From: CAZQQU01 sp964595625
GTDB taxonomy: Bacteria > Bacteroidota > Bacteroidia > Flavobacteriales > Flavobacteriaceae
Reading direction: 5' to 3'
DNA length: 64,000 nt
Assembly: GCA_964595625.1 (NCBI GenBank)
Contig: CAZQQU010000005.1
Coordinates: 112,777 to 176,776, forward strand
The notes under the pieces were generated by a model that saw only the letters and a list, made by a program, of their open reading frames with translations, did no database searches and had not been told where the DNA came from. Each line of letters opens with the position of its first letter. Positions within the stretch are counted from its first letter, which is position 1. Below, one piece after another: positions 53,580 through 62,816 of this stretch. Made by a program: the position numbers and the translations under genes.

Positions 53580-54716
53580 TTATAAAAAATCTAAGATCGT
53601 CTGTGTTATATACTGTATTTGATCATCTTCTAATTCGGTGTGCATCGGCAACGAAATAACTTCCTGAACCAATTGATTGGTTACTTTAAAATCTTCTTCT
53701 CGATAGCGACTATCTTGATATGCTTTTTGCAGATGCAACGGAACCGGGTAATAGATGCCAAAAGGAATTCCCTGCTCCGTTAAATGTTGGGCCAGAGCAT
53801 CTCGTTGGCCATTCGTTATGCGCAAGGTGTATTGGTGGTACACATGGTCAAAGTTTCCTTGTGCGTTGGTGGAAAGCTTGGGAGTAATTATATGCGGATG
53901 GGACTCTAAGGCATGGTTGTATTTTTGTGCAGCTTGTTGACGAGCTCGGTTATAACTATCTAAATGTGGCAACTTGGCACGAAGTACAGCGGCTTGTATG
54001 GAATCCAAACGTGAATTGACACCTACCACATCGTGGTAGTAACGCTGGTACATACCGTGATTAACAATTCCTCGAAGGGTATGAGCTAGCTCATCATTAT
54101 TGGTAAAAATGGCTCCCCCATCGCCATAGCAGCCTAAATTTTTAGAAGGAAAAAAAGAAGTCGCCCCCACATCTGCGAGGGTACCGGCTTTTTTGGACAC
54201 CCCATTTTCAAAATGGTAGGATGCACCAATTGCCTGAGCGTTATCTTCAATGAGGTATAATTGATGTTCATGAGCCAATTCCAAGAGAGGTTCCATCGAG
54301 GCGCATTGTCCAAATAAATGTACTGGAATTATAGCTTTGGTTTTGGAAGTAATTGCTTTTCGAACCGCTTCCACATCTATATTAAAGCTATCGGGATAAA
54401 CATCTACCAATACCGGCGTTAAACCTAATAAAGCAATCACTTCTACGGTAGCTGCAAATGTAAAATCGGTGGTAATAACTTCGTCGCCGGGTTGTAATCC
54501 CAAACCCATCATAGCAATTTGTAAGGCGTCAGTACCGTTCGCACACGGAATCACGTGTTTAACACCTAAGTAATTTTCTAATTCGGCCTGAAATTGATGT
54601 ACTTCCGGGCCGTTTATAAATGCGGTACTGTCTAATACCTCTGCAAGCGATTGTTGGATTTGTTCTTGTATATGTTGGTATTGACCTTTAAGGTCTACCA
54701 TCTGTATTTTTTTCAT
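53580..54716 (-). CDS. DegT/DnrJ/EryC1/StrS-type aminotransferase
   Basis: A 378-residue PLP enzyme that makes aminosugars for surface glycans. It has DLKGQYQHIQEQI at the N-terminus, CANGTDALQIAMMGL, VPVHLFGQCASME, the PLP-binding ATSFFPSKNLGCYGDGGA (Lys at about 188) and a C-terminal YPVPLHLQKAYQ. It is 100 bases upstream of galE on the same strand. A TAnnTTTG match lies 18 bases before its ATG. Confidence 0.92.
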   Translation of the reverse strand: MKKIQMVDLKGQYQHIQEQIQQSLAEVLDSTAFINGPEVHQFQAELENYLGVKHVIPCANGTDALQIAMMGLGLQPGDEVITTDFTFAATVEVIALLGLTPVLVDVYPDSFNIDVEAVRKAITSKTKAIIPVHLFGQCASMEPLLELAHEHQLYLIEDNAQAIGASYHFENGVSKKAGTLADVGATSFFPSKNLGCYGDGGAIFTNNDELAHTLRGIVNHGMYQRYYHDVVGVNSRLDSIQAAVLRAKLPHLDSYNRARQQAAQKYNHALESHPHIITPKLSTNAQGNFDHVYHQYTLRITNGQRDALAQHLTEQGIPFGIYYPVPLHLQKAYQDSRYREEDFKVTNQLVQEVISLPMHTELEDDQIQYITQTILDFL

Positions 54717-54733
54717 ACAATTAAGCTTAGGAG

Positions 54734-54741
54734 CAAAGATA
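54734..54741 (-). promoter_or_regulatory. Putative -7 element for the aminotransferase
   Basis: The minus strand reads TATCTTTG (TAnnTTTG), 18 bases before the aminotransferase start. Confidence 0.5.
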
Positions 54742-54834
54742 CTATTTTTACCCGTTGGTTAGAATGCTATTATCTCTTTACTTATATCCCAAAATTAATC
54801 AAAGAAACGTATTTTAGCAGTAGATTTTTTAACT

Positions 54835-56079
54835 ATGCGGATCCTTTATCAGCTATTAACCTTTTTTAGTCGTTATATACTTGAACTAATTGCTTTATTT
54901 TCAAGTAAAATTAAATTATTCGTTCAAGGAAGAAAAAATGTTTTTTCCCAATTACAACAACAACTTTCAGACAACGACCGAACCATTTGGATCCATTGTG
55001 CTTCTTTAGGAGAATACGAACAAGGGGTGCCGGTTATCAAAGAACTACGTACTACTTTTCCCAACCATAAATTAATTCTCAGTTTTTTTTCGCCGTCAGG
55101 CTATGAAGTAAAAAAAGACTCTGCACTGGTGGACCAGGTTTATTATTTGCCCATAGATAGTCGATCCCATGCTAAAAAATGGGTGCGCTATGTCCACCCA
55201 GAATTAGTGCTGTTTGTCAAAAACGAAATTTGGCCCAATTACTTATTAGAACTGCAGGCAAAAGGAATTCCGGTACTATTAATTTCGGGTTTATTTCGTA
55301 AAAATCAAATCTATTTTAAACCTTGGGGAGGCTGGATGCGAAAAGTTGTTGGCTCGATGCATCACTTGTTTGTTCAAAATATCGAATCACAACAACTTCT
55401 TCAAGCCTGGGGTATTAATCAAGTCACTGTTAGTGGAGATACCCGTTTTGACCGGGTGTTTCAGCAGCGGGAATTAGACAATCAAATTGCCATGATTGAA
55501 CAGTTTATAAACCAACAGCATTGTATTGTTATTGGTAGTTCCTGGCCCGAAGACATCCACTTGCTATTGGAGTACATCAACACCGCTCCTGCAGATATTA
55601 AATTTATTATCGCTCCGCATCAGATCCATGACGATAAAATCGCGCATTTACGACAACTCATTACCAAAAAATCGGTATTGTTTTCAGATCAAGAAGCTCA
55701 GCACTTAGCCGACTATTCGGTACTCATCGTTGATTCTATTGGCTGGTTGAGTAAAATCTATTCGTATGCTGATGTCGCCTATGTAGGGGGCGGTATGGGT
55801 ACGGCGGGCTTACACAACATTTTGGAGCCGGCTACTTTTGGGGTTCCCATTGTTATTGGAAAAAATTACCAAAAATTTCCTGAAGCAGTAGCCTTAAAAG
55901 AAACAGGCGGTTTGTTTACGGTGTCTCAGCCTGAGGAAGTAAGCCCACTGATGAACCGATTATTAGAGCCCTCTGTTAATACAACTGTCGGAGCCCTCTG
56001 TAAAAAATTTATCACCGACCATCAAGGAGCTACTCAAAAAATTATGCAATTTATCCAGAAGCTTCCTATTCAACCTTAG
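54835..56079 (+). CDS. waaA: 3-deoxy-D-manno-octulosonic acid transferase
   Basis: Adds Kdo to lipid A in lipopolysaccharide core synthesis at the inner membrane. The 414-residue protein has an N-terminal membrane segment, IWIHCASLGEYEQGVPVIKEL with the catalytic Glu, PELVLFVKNEIWPNYL, and C-terminal VAYVGGGMGTAGLHNILEPA. Length is normal. Its stop overlaps the convergent S24 regulator gene by 4 bases. Confidence 0.94.
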   Translation: MRILYQLLTFFSRYILELIALFSSKIKLFVQGRKNVFSQLQQQLSDNDRTIWIHCASLGEYEQGVPVIKELRTTFPNHKLILSFFSPSGYEVKKDSALVDQVYYLPIDSRSHAKKWVRYVHPELVLFVKNEIWPNYLLELQAKGIPVLLISGLFRKNQIYFKPWGGWMRKVVGSMHHLFVQNIESQQLLQAWGINQVTVSGDTRFDRVFQQRELDNQIAMIEQFINQQHCIVIGSSWPEDIHLLLEYINTAPADIKFIIAPHQIHDDKIAHLRQLITKKSVLFSDQEAQHLADYSVLIVDSIGWLSKIYSYADVAYVGGGMGTAGLHNILEPATFGVPIVIGKNYQKFPEAVALKETGGLFTVSQPEEVSPLMNRLLEPSVNTTVGALCKKFITDHQGATQKIMQFIQKLPIQP

Positions 56080-56834
56080 TTTTTCAATTTCATAATTTGG
56101 GATTTGAGTTCTTCCATGGACTCTTTCAATTGTCTAAAAAGCAAGCTGTTAGTGTCTTCAATACCAAAACTTATTTTGCTAATTACCAACCACACTTCTT
56201 GAACCTCCTCGGGATTCACCGAAAAGGGCGGGTAAGCCTCATTAAACGAACTGAGTATCCATTGGCTAGGAGATGCGATCTCAACTTTCTTAACCATCAC
56301 AGAGTCTTTTAAAACTACTACATAGACCCGATGGTTTATAATTTCTTGGGATTTGGAAACCGCGCGTCCTATTACCCAATCATTTTTATACAACTGCGGT
56401 TCCATGCTGTCGCCTTCAATTTGAAAACCCCGGTAAGTGGCATTTCTAAACTGCGGCAAAGGCATAGAAAAGGCCGGTAATGATTCATAATACTGCTGGT
56501 CTTGGATATTTGCCGCATAACCGGCTTGGGCTTTTTGATGTACCAAAAGTATATTTTCGGTTCCGGTAGTATCTAGCGTAATCACTTTAGGACTTACTTC
56601 GGTTGTTGGTTGTAAGTATTTTTCGGAACTTTCGTCAAAAAGCCACAGTGGATTAATCCCAAAATTTTTCATCAATAGGACTACTGCATGACCGGGAATT
56701 TTAGTTTTACCGCGCTCAATATCCGCTGTAGAAGTAGGAATTTGAAGCAGTTGAGCGAACTCGGCTTGGGTATATCGAAGTTCTTTTCGCAATGCTTTAA
56801 ATTTTGCTGCAACTAATAGATGAACATCTTGCAT
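56076..56834 (-). CDS. HTH regulator with S24 (LexA-like) peptidase domain
   Basis: A 252-residue repressor-like protein: an N-terminal XRE helix-turn-helix (LRYTQAEFAQLLQIPTSTADIE) and a C-terminal S24 autopeptidase domain (GDSMEPQLYKNDWVIG for Ser; KDSVMVKKVE for Lys). An Ala-Gly bond in QKAQAGYAANI, the usual cleavage site, is present. The arrangement predicts stress-induced self-cleavage. ATG 56834 is preferred over TTG 56849. An operator-like palindrome lies upstream at 56875-56894. A C-terminal coiled coil is likely (ESMEELKSQIMKLKN). Confidence 0.9.
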   Translation of the reverse strand: MQDVHLLVAAKFKALRKELRYTQAEFAQLLQIPTSTADIERGKTKIPGHAVVLLMKNFGINPLWLFDESSEKYLQPTTEVSPKVITLDTTGTENILLVHQKAQAGYAANIQDQQYYESLPAFSMPLPQFRNATYRGFQIEGDSMEPQLYKNDWVIGRAVSKSQEIINHRVYVVVLKDSVMVKKVEIASPSQWILSSFNEAYPPFSVNPEEVQEVWLVISKISFGIEDTNSLLFRQLKESMEELKSQIMKLKN

Positions 56835-56874
56835 TTTATAAGTTTTCAATAAGATTGGTAAATATAAGAATAAA

Positions 56875-56894
56875 TATTGGAAATATTCCTAATA
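56875..56894. promoter_or_regulatory. Operator-like palindrome upstream of the S24 regulator
   Basis: TATTGGAAATATTCCTAATA is an imperfect palindrome (arms TATT-GGAA and TTCC-TAATA, three-base centre) 41 bases upstream of ATG 56834. Because S24/XRE proteins often autoregulate, it is a candidate operator; this is inference. Confidence 0.4.
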
Positions 56895-56980
56895 GACTTG
56901 GATTTTTTATATAGCCGTTGTATTTTATTAAAATATTTCTTAAAAATTTTACCTATTTATGGAGTTTACAAAAAAAGTAA

Positions 56981-56988
56981 TACATTTG
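56981..56988 (+). promoter_or_regulatory. Putative -7 element for the small acidic lipoprotein
   Basis: TACATTTG matches TAnnTTTG, 32 bases before ATG 57021. This supports ATG 57021 as the start. Confidence 0.5.
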
Positions 56989-57020
56989 TCTTATTGATAA
57001 CCATTTTAAATTTTAAAAAG

Positions 57021-57269
57021 ATGAAAAAAATATTTTTATCCGTTGCAGTAGTAGCTTTAGCTGTCGCTGTAACTTCTTGTAGAGATGCTAAGAAAGAAGA
57101 TCAAATCGTTGACGAAACAGAACAAGCTGTACAAGATGCTGCTCAAGCTGTAGAAAACACAGCTGAAGATGTAATTGATGCTACAGACCAGGCTATACAA
57201 GATGCAGTTGATACTGTTGAAGACGCTGCTCAAGACGTAGAACAAAAAGTAGAAGAAATTGTAGAGTAA
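57021..57269 (+). CDS. Small acidic coiled-coil lipoprotein
   Basis: An 82-residue lipoprotein: MKKIFLSVAVVALAVAVTSC signal with the Cys at 20, then a strongly acidic amphipathic region (about 30-82) made of repeated Ala/Val/Asp/Glu/Gln units such as VQDAAQAVENTAEDVIDATD. The pattern suggests a long amphipathic helix or coiled coil. Its function is unknown. The frame is open upstream to 56877, but the ATG, signal and promoter decide the start. A bidirectional terminator follows. Confidence 0.8.
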   Translation: MKKIFLSVAVVALAVAVTSCRDAKKEDQIVDETEQAVQDAAQAVENTAEDVIDATDQAIQDAVDTVEDAAQDVEQKVEEIVE

Positions 57270-57293
57270 GCTGTTACTCACATCGTTTACTTA

Positions 57294-57325
57294 TAAAAAA
57301 AGCCCCGAAATTCGGGGCTTTTTTA
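57294..57325. terminator. Bidirectional terminator between the acidic lipoprotein and infB
   Basis: A perfect stem AGCCCCGAA / TTCGGGGCT with one centre base (57301-57319) is preceded by A's and followed by T's. It can end both the lipoprotein transcript and the convergent infB transcript. Confidence 0.88.
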
Positions 57326-57336
57326 ATGGGAAGAAT

Positions 57337-59964
57337 TTATTTTATCTTTTTCTTTACTTCCACTTCTTGGAAGCCTTCAATGATATCATTAATTTCTAAG
57401 TCGTTGTAATTCAACAGCTGGATTCCACAATCATACCCTTTAGAAACCTCTTTGACATCATCTTTAAATCGCTTTAAGGAAACCATGCTACCGGTATGTA
57501 CTACTACTCCTTCTCGAATAAGTCGAACACCTGAGTTTCTAATGATTTTACCACTAATTACCATACAACCTGCAACGGTTCCAACTTTTGAAATTTTAAA
57601 TAACTCACGCACTTCAGCAGTTCCAGTGATTTCTTCTTTTAATTCCGGAGACAACATCCCTTCCATGGCATCTTTCAGGTCATTGATAGCGTCGTAGATG
57701 ATGGAGTACAATCGGATGTCTATCTCTTCCTTGTCTGCCAATTGTCGGGCATTTCCAATAGGTCGGATATTAAACCCGATAATAATCGCATCTGAAGCCG
57801 AAGCCAGCAATACATCACTTTCAGTGATAGGTCCTACACCTCGATGGATTAAATTAATTTGAATTTCATCGGTTGATAGTTTTTGGAAGGAGTCGGTCAA
57901 CGCTTCTACCGAACCGTCCACGTCTGCTTTTAGGATGATGTTTAATTCTTTAAAGTCTCCCAGAGCTATACGTCTTCCGATTTCATCCAGCGTAATATGG
58001 CGTTGGGTTCTTACAGCCTGTTCTCTTTGTAATTGCATACGCTTGGTAGCAATGGCTTTGGCCTCTTTCTCGTCTTCAAACACGGTAAACTTATCACCGG
58101 CTTGTGGAGCACCGTCCAAACCAAGTATGGAAACCGGAGTCGATGGACCGGCTTCTTTTACGGCTTTACCGCGTTCGTCAAACATCGCTTTTACCTTACC
58201 GCTGTGTTGTCCGGCTAATACATAATCTCCGATTCGCAATGTACCGGTTTGTACTAAAACCGTAGAGACAAAACCTCTACCCTTGTCCAAATAAGCTTCC
58301 ACTACGGTTCCTACAGCCATTCGGTTGGGATTGGCCTTCAGGTCGAGTAACTCCGCTTCAAGCAATACTTTTTCCAACAAATCTTTAACACCTAGTCCGG
58401 TCTTCGCCGAAATATCTTGCGATTGTATTTTTCCGCCCCATTCTTCTACCATCATATTCATGGCAGCTAATTTTTCTTTAATCTTATCCGGATTGGCGGT
58501 GGGTTTATCGATTTTGTTAATTGCAAAAACAATAGGAACTCCTGCAGCTTGAGCGTGTGAAATGGCTTCCTTGGTTTGAGGCATCACATCGTCGTCTGCC
58601 GCTACCACAATTACGGCAATATCGGTTACTTGAGCACCCCGAGCACGCATGGCGGTAAAGGCCTCGTGACCCGGTGTATCTAAGAAAGTAATGCGCTGGC
58701 CGTTTTCAAGTTGAACTCCATAAGCACCAATGTGCTGGGTAATACCCCCTGATTCACCCGCTATTACATTTTCGTTTCGTATATAGTCAAGTAATGAAGT
58801 TTTACCGTGATCCACGTGTCCCATGACAGTTACTATAGGAGCACGACCTACTAAATCTTTCTCATCATCTTCTTCGGTAATGAATTCTTCGATATCGGGA
58901 GAAACAAATTTCACTTCAAATCCAAATTCATCAGCAACTATAGAAAGGGTTTCAGCGTCAAGACGCTGGTTCATGGTCACCATCAATCCGAGGGACATAC
59001 AAGCAGAGATGACTTTAACCACCGGTACATCCATTAAGGTAGCCAACTCGTTTACAGTAACAAATTCGGTTACTTGGAGCACCTTGCTCATGGCTTTTTG
59101 TTCGGCTAGCTCCTCTTCGGTTTTTTGACGGTGAATATCCCGCTTGTCTCTACGGTACTTAGCCGCTCGGCCTTTAGACGATTTCCCTTGAAGTTTTTCC
59201 AAGGTTTCTTTGATTTGTCTTTGTACATCTTCTTCACTGGGTTCTTCCCGATGTATGATGTGTTTGCCTTTGGAAGTTTTCCCCGCTTTGGAATTGTTGT
59301 CTGCAGGTACTTCCCGATGGGTTTTTATTCGTTTACGTTTGCTTTTCTCTTTATCTTTCGCCGAGCCGGCTTGTTTTTTCTCAGTGGTTTTGGCCGGTTT
59401 TTTGAACTGGTCCAAATCAACGGTTTTACCTGTAAAACTAGGCCCTTCCAGTTTCTTGTACTGGGTTTCTAAGTGCTGAGGTTCTTTAGAAACTACTTCT
59501 TTTTCTTCTTTTACTTCGGGAGGAGTGGGCTCGGGAGTTTTTTCAACCACCGGAGTTTTGGGTTCTTCAATAGGAGCTTCCGGGGTTTGTTTTTTAACCG
59601 GCTTTTTGGGTTCAATATCAATTTTACCCACCGTAGTCACCCCTTCTAATTTAGGTTTTGCAGTAATGATTTTTTTCTCCTTCTGTTCCGCTTTTTGCTT
59701 TTTCTCCAGTTCTTTTTCGCGAGCAATTCTAATTTCCTCTTTCTCTTTTTTCTTTTCCTCACTAACTTCTAAAGAGGCAGCTCTTTTGGATTTATCGGTT
59801 TGAAATTCGTCGAATAGCAATTCGGAAATTTCTCCCGAAATTTTGGTATTAAGACTGGCTTCTATCTCATGCCCTTTGGATTTTAAAAAATCAACAGCAC
59901 GATCTAGCGAAATGTTCAGCTCTCGCAATACTTTGTTTAACCTCATTGTTTTTACTTCGGCCAT
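57337..59964 (-). CDS. infB: Translation initiation factor IF-2
   Basis: Delivers initiator tRNA to the ribosome. The 875-residue GTPase has a long charged, Lys/Glu/Pro-rich N-terminal region (about 70-260), IF2N (about 1-55), the G-domain with GHVDHGKTSLLDYIR (about 381-395), DTPGHEAF, and NKID, and C-terminal domains to the end. It is last in the rimP-nusA-infB operon, 43 bases after nusA. Confidence 0.97.
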   Translation of the reverse strand: MAEVKTMRLNKVLRELNISLDRAVDFLKSKGHEIEASLNTKISGEISELLFDEFQTDKSKRAASLEVSEEKKKEKEEIRIAREKELEKKQKAEQKEKKIITAKPKLEGVTTVGKIDIEPKKPVKKQTPEAPIEEPKTPVVEKTPEPTPPEVKEEKEVVSKEPQHLETQYKKLEGPSFTGKTVDLDQFKKPAKTTEKKQAGSAKDKEKSKRKRIKTHREVPADNNSKAGKTSKGKHIIHREEPSEEDVQRQIKETLEKLQGKSSKGRAAKYRRDKRDIHRQKTEEELAEQKAMSKVLQVTEFVTVNELATLMDVPVVKVISACMSLGLMVTMNQRLDAETLSIVADEFGFEVKFVSPDIEEFITEEDDEKDLVGRAPIVTVMGHVDHGKTSLLDYIRNENVIAGESGGITQHIGAYGVQLENGQRITFLDTPGHEAFTAMRARGAQVTDIAVIVVAADDDVMPQTKEAISHAQAAGVPIVFAINKIDKPTANPDKIKEKLAAMNMMVEEWGGKIQSQDISAKTGLGVKDLLEKVLLEAELLDLKANPNRMAVGTVVEAYLDKGRGFVSTVLVQTGTLRIGDYVLAGQHSGKVKAMFDERGKAVKEAGPSTPVSILGLDGAPQAGDKFTVFEDEKEAKAIATKRMQLQREQAVRTQRHITLDEIGRRIALGDFKELNIILKADVDGSVEALTDSFQKLSTDEIQINLIHRGVGPITESDVLLASASDAIIIGFNIRPIGNARQLADKEEIDIRLYSIIYDAINDLKDAMEGMLSPELKEEITGTAEVRELFKISKVGTVAGCMVISGKIIRNSGVRLIREGVVVHTGSMVSLKRFKDDVKEVSKGYDCGIQLLNYNDLEINDIIEGFQEVEVKKKIK

Positions 59965-60007
59965 ATAATTTTGGGGTTCCTAAAAGTTTCTAAAGATACG
60001 TTTTTTA

Positions 60008-61246
60008 TTAATCTTCAAACTCTTCTTTGATAATGTTTATCACGTCTCTGATAGTTTCTTCTTCTAAATCAGTTCGTTTCACTAAATCTTCAATTTCGTA
60101 TTCTAATAGTTGCTTGGCAGTATCTAATCCTGCTTTAGCAAACTCTTCAATAATCCATGGTTCGATTTCGTCATCAAACTCGGAAAGTTCGATATCTTCT
60201 TCTTCTACCAGCCCTTCGCGAATTACGTCGATTTCGTATCCGGTCAGTAAACCAGCCAATCGAATGTTGTGACCGTTACGACCAATTGCTTTGGATACCT
60301 CTTCCAGTTTAAGAGTTACTTCGGCGTGTTTTTTCTCTTCATTGAGGGAGATTGAAGAAATTTTAGCCGGACTCAAGGCTCGGGAAATATACAAACTAAT
60401 GTTGTTTGTATAATTAATAACATCAATGTTTTCGTTGCCTAACTCCCGTACAATGCCGTGAATTCTCGAACCTTTCATCCCCACACAAGCTCCTACCGGG
60501 TCGATACGATCGTCGTAGGTATCAACGGCAACTTTGGCTTTTTCACCCGGAATACGCACCACGTTTTTAACCATAATTAAACCGTCAAAAACCTCGGGAA
60601 TTTCATGTTCAAAAAGTTTTTCTAAAAATTTATTACTGGTTCGAGACATCGTGATGGTAGGCTTATTTCCTTTCAGTTCGACACTTTCAATAATACCGCG
60701 TACGTTGTCTCCTTTTCTAAAGAAATCGGAAGGGATTTGTTTTTCTTTGGGCAAAATAATTTCGTTGCCCTCATCGTCCAATAAAATGATGGCTTTATGC
60801 CGAATATGATGTACTTCGGCCGTGTATAATTCGCCTTCGAGGTCTTTAAATTGTTTATAAGTATTGGTATTATCGTGTTCGTGTATTTTTGAAACCAAGT
60901 TTTGCCGTAAGGCTAAAATGGTTCTTCTTCCTAAATCTTTTAATTTGATTTCTTCCGAAACATCCTCTCCGATTTCAAAATCAGGTTCAATTTTTCGGGC
61001 TTCAGAGAGTGATATTTCCCGATTGGAATCTACCACTTCGTCGTCTGCAACCACCACCCGGTTACGCCATATTTCTAGGTCTCCTTTGTCGGGGTTAATA
61101 ATTATATCAAAATTATCATCATCACCAAATTTCTTTTTCAAAGTAGATCTAAAAACATCTTCGAGTATCGCCATAAGCGTTACTCTGTCTATCATTTTAT
61201 CGTCTTTAAATTCTGAAAAAGACTCAATCAAAGCGATATTTTCCAT
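60008..61246 (-). CDS. nusA: Transcription termination/antitermination factor NusA
   Basis: A 412-residue RNA polymerase-associated factor. It has an N-terminal domain (about 1-125), S1, and two KH domains (ACVGMKGSRIHGIVREL and KAIGRNGHNIRLAGLLTGYEIDVI are the GxxG loops). The acidic C-terminus is the usual one. It lies 12 bases after rimP and 43 before infB. Confidence 0.96.
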   Translation of the reverse strand: MENIALIESFSEFKDDKMIDRVTLMAILEDVFRSTLKKKFGDDDNFDIIINPDKGDLEIWRNRVVVADDEVVDSNREISLSEARKIEPDFEIGEDVSEEIKLKDLGRRTILALRQNLVSKIHEHDNTNTYKQFKDLEGELYTAEVHHIRHKAIILLDDEGNEIILPKEKQIPSDFFRKGDNVRGIIESVELKGNKPTITMSRTSNKFLEKLFEHEIPEVFDGLIMVKNVVRIPGEKAKVAVDTYDDRIDPVGACVGMKGSRIHGIVRELGNENIDVINYTNNISLYISRALSPAKISSISLNEEKKHAEVTLKLEEVSKAIGRNGHNIRLAGLLTGYEIDVIREGLVEEEDIELSEFDDEIEPWIIEEFAKAGLDTAKQLLEYEIEDLVKRTDLEEETIRDVINIIKEEFED

Positions 61247-61258
61247 ATATCTGTCAGA

Positions 61259-61723
61259 TTAAAAAATTATTTTTACATTACTTTTTTTTATGTGGTCAAA
61301 AGGAATTGTTTCGGTTTTTTGAACGGTTGTTTTTCCTTTCCCTTTTTCTTTGGCGACTCTTTCTTTCCACGAAATTACAATTGCATCCGGTTCCACTTTT
61401 TCGAGTACGCCTTCTATATTTTTATCGTCTAAGGGGGTCAACTCTAGGGTTCTTCCAATATTTTTGGGATATTGTCTGATTTGTACCAGGGGCGAAAAGG
61501 CTCCTGCCGAACTGACCTCCAGAGAAAAATCGTAGGCTTCCCGATCCAACTGCTGCTCGACGGCCCGACTAATCGCCACACAATCGGCTACTCGTACTCC
61601 TTGGTCACCATCAATCGTAATTTTTATACGCTGCTGGCTATCCACATTTAATTCGATCAAAAACAGCTCGGGATAGTCAATAAATACTTGTTGGAGTATG
61701 TTTTCGACTTTTTGTTCTAACAT
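61259..61723 (-). CDS. rimP: Ribosome maturation factor RimP
   Basis: A 154-residue 30S assembly factor with DFSLEVSSAG near the middle (about 80-90; the EVSSxG signature) and an Sm-like C-terminal domain. First gene of the operon with nusA and infB. Its leader contains a terminator-like hairpin 16 bases upstream of the ATG. Confidence 0.95.
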   Translation of the reverse strand: MLEQKVENILQQVFIDYPELFLIELNVDSQQRIKITIDGDQGVRVADCVAISRAVEQQLDREAYDFSLEVSSAGAFSPLVQIRQYPKNIGRTLELTPLDDKNIEGVLEKVEPDAIVISWKERVAKEKGKGKTTVQKTETIPFDHIKKSNVKIIF

Positions 61724-61732
61724 CTTTTTCTA

Positions 61733-61759
61733 TAAAAAGAGGGGACTTTAGGTCCCCTC
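61733..61759 (-). promoter_or_regulatory. Terminator-like hairpin in the rimP-nusA-infB leader
   Basis: On the minus strand, GAGGGGAC / GTCCCCTC (8-bp perfect stem, five-base loop, 61739-61759) is followed by TTTTTATAG and then the rimP ATG 16 bases after the stem. A promoter match lies upstream at 61784-61791, so the hairpin would be in the 5' leader. No upstream minus-strand gene exists nearby that it could terminate. It may attenuate the operon. The plus strand also has T's after the stem, so the hairpin may work both ways. Confidence 0.6.
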
Positions 61760-61783
61760 AATATTTTTTCAGATACTGCGGTG

Positions 61784-61791
61784 CAAATATA
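61784..61791 (-). promoter_or_regulatory. Putative -7 element of rimP-nusA-infB
   Basis: The minus strand reads TATATTTG (TAnnTTTG), about 60 bases before the rimP ATG. It predicts a leader of about 50-55 nt that contains the hairpin at 61739-61759. Confidence 0.55.
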
Positions 61792-61873
61792 CGTAATTTT
61801 TATTTTTAAAAAAACACTAACTATTAAACCTTTTTTATTATTTTAACTAAACCAATCTAAAAAAACCTTATTT

Positions 61874-62704
61874 ATGAAGAAAATTTTAGTCCCCACTGAC
61901 TTTTCAGAGCAAGCTGAAAAGGCTTTAATTGTCGCCGCACAATTAGCCAAAAAACACAGCAGCGAGATATTTTTACTCCACATGCTCGAGTTGCCCATGG
62001 GACTTGCTGATCCCGCCCGCAAAGGAGGAAATCTTCCTGAATCGTTGTATTTTATGAAATTGGCCAACAAACATTTTAAAGAAGCTTTAAACAAACCCTA
62101 TCTGAAAGGAATTAAGGTCATTGAGATGGTTCAGTTTCAGCAGACTTTTGAAGGAATTAATCAAGCTGCTCAAAAGTACAAAGTAGATTTAATCGTAATG
62201 GGTTCCCACGGAGCAACGGGGTTTAAAGAGGTTTTTATAGGAAGCAACACCGAAAAAGTAGTGCGGACTTCCAGCGTACCGGTATTGGTGATTAAAACAA
62301 AATACGACCCCTTTAGAATTAAAAATTTTGTCTTTGCTTCTGACTTTTCTTCCGAAATTACCGGGGCTTTTAAGCAAGCGGTTTCCTTTGCCAAAAAAAA
62401 CGAAGCAAACTTACATTTGTTGCTCGTAAACACCCCCTCCCATTTTTACACCACTCAAAACGCACACCGCTTGATTTCTGATTTTGTAAAATCGGTTAAA
62501 CCTCGATTAGTGAATATTAGCACTCATGTTTATAATGATATGTCGGTAGAAAGTGGCATTTTAAATTTTGCACATTTTATCCAGGCCGATTTAATTGGTA
62601 TGGGTACACACGGCCGGAAGGGCTTGGCGCATTTTTTAAACGGCAGTATTAGCGAAGATATGGTAAATCACTCCCAATTGCCAGTGATTACCTTTAAGAT
62701 TTAG
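61874..62704 (+). CDS. Universal stress protein, two Usp domains
   Basis: A 276-residue protein with two tandem Usp domains, each with the ATP-binding G-x2-G-x9-G-S/T motif: GSHGATGFKEVFIGSNT in the first (about 115-131) and GTHGRKGLAHFLNGSIS in the second. It likely dimerises and binds nucleotide in stress responses. It diverges from rimP. The stop overlaps the end of a broken minus-strand gene fragment by 11 bases. Confidence 0.93.
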   Translation: MKKILVPTDFSEQAEKALIVAAQLAKKHSSEIFLLHMLELPMGLADPARKGGNLPESLYFMKLANKHFKEALNKPYLKGIKVIEMVQFQQTFEGINQAAQKYKVDLIVMGSHGATGFKEVFIGSNTEKVVRTSSVPVLVIKTKYDPFRIKNFVFASDFSSEITGAFKQAVSFAKKNEANLHLLLVNTPSHFYTTQNAHRLISDFVKSVKPRLVNISTHVYNDMSVESGILNFAHFIQADLIGMGTHGRKGLAHFLNGSISEDMVNHSQLPVITFKI

Positions 62705-62816
62705 AATCCGCAAACGCTTCCTTTTTAATTTGTTTATCGGGTACCAGTAGATACTGCCCGGTATTGCGGAAAATAAAGATGGCATATTGTACCTGAAAAA
62801 AGTTGAGTGTATGTAA
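62694..62816 (-). pseudogene. C-terminal remnant of a truncated gene
   Basis: A minus-strand frame of 40 codons plus TAA reads as a plausible protein tail (LHTLNFFQVQYAIFIFRNTG, then VPDKQIKKEAFADSKS) and ends convergent with uspA, as real gene ends do here. A TAG lies in frame just upstream, and no start codon precedes it. This suggests the rest of the gene was lost when the accessory DNA to the right was inserted. The parent family is unknown; a YcxB-like tail is only a guess. Confidence 0.4.
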
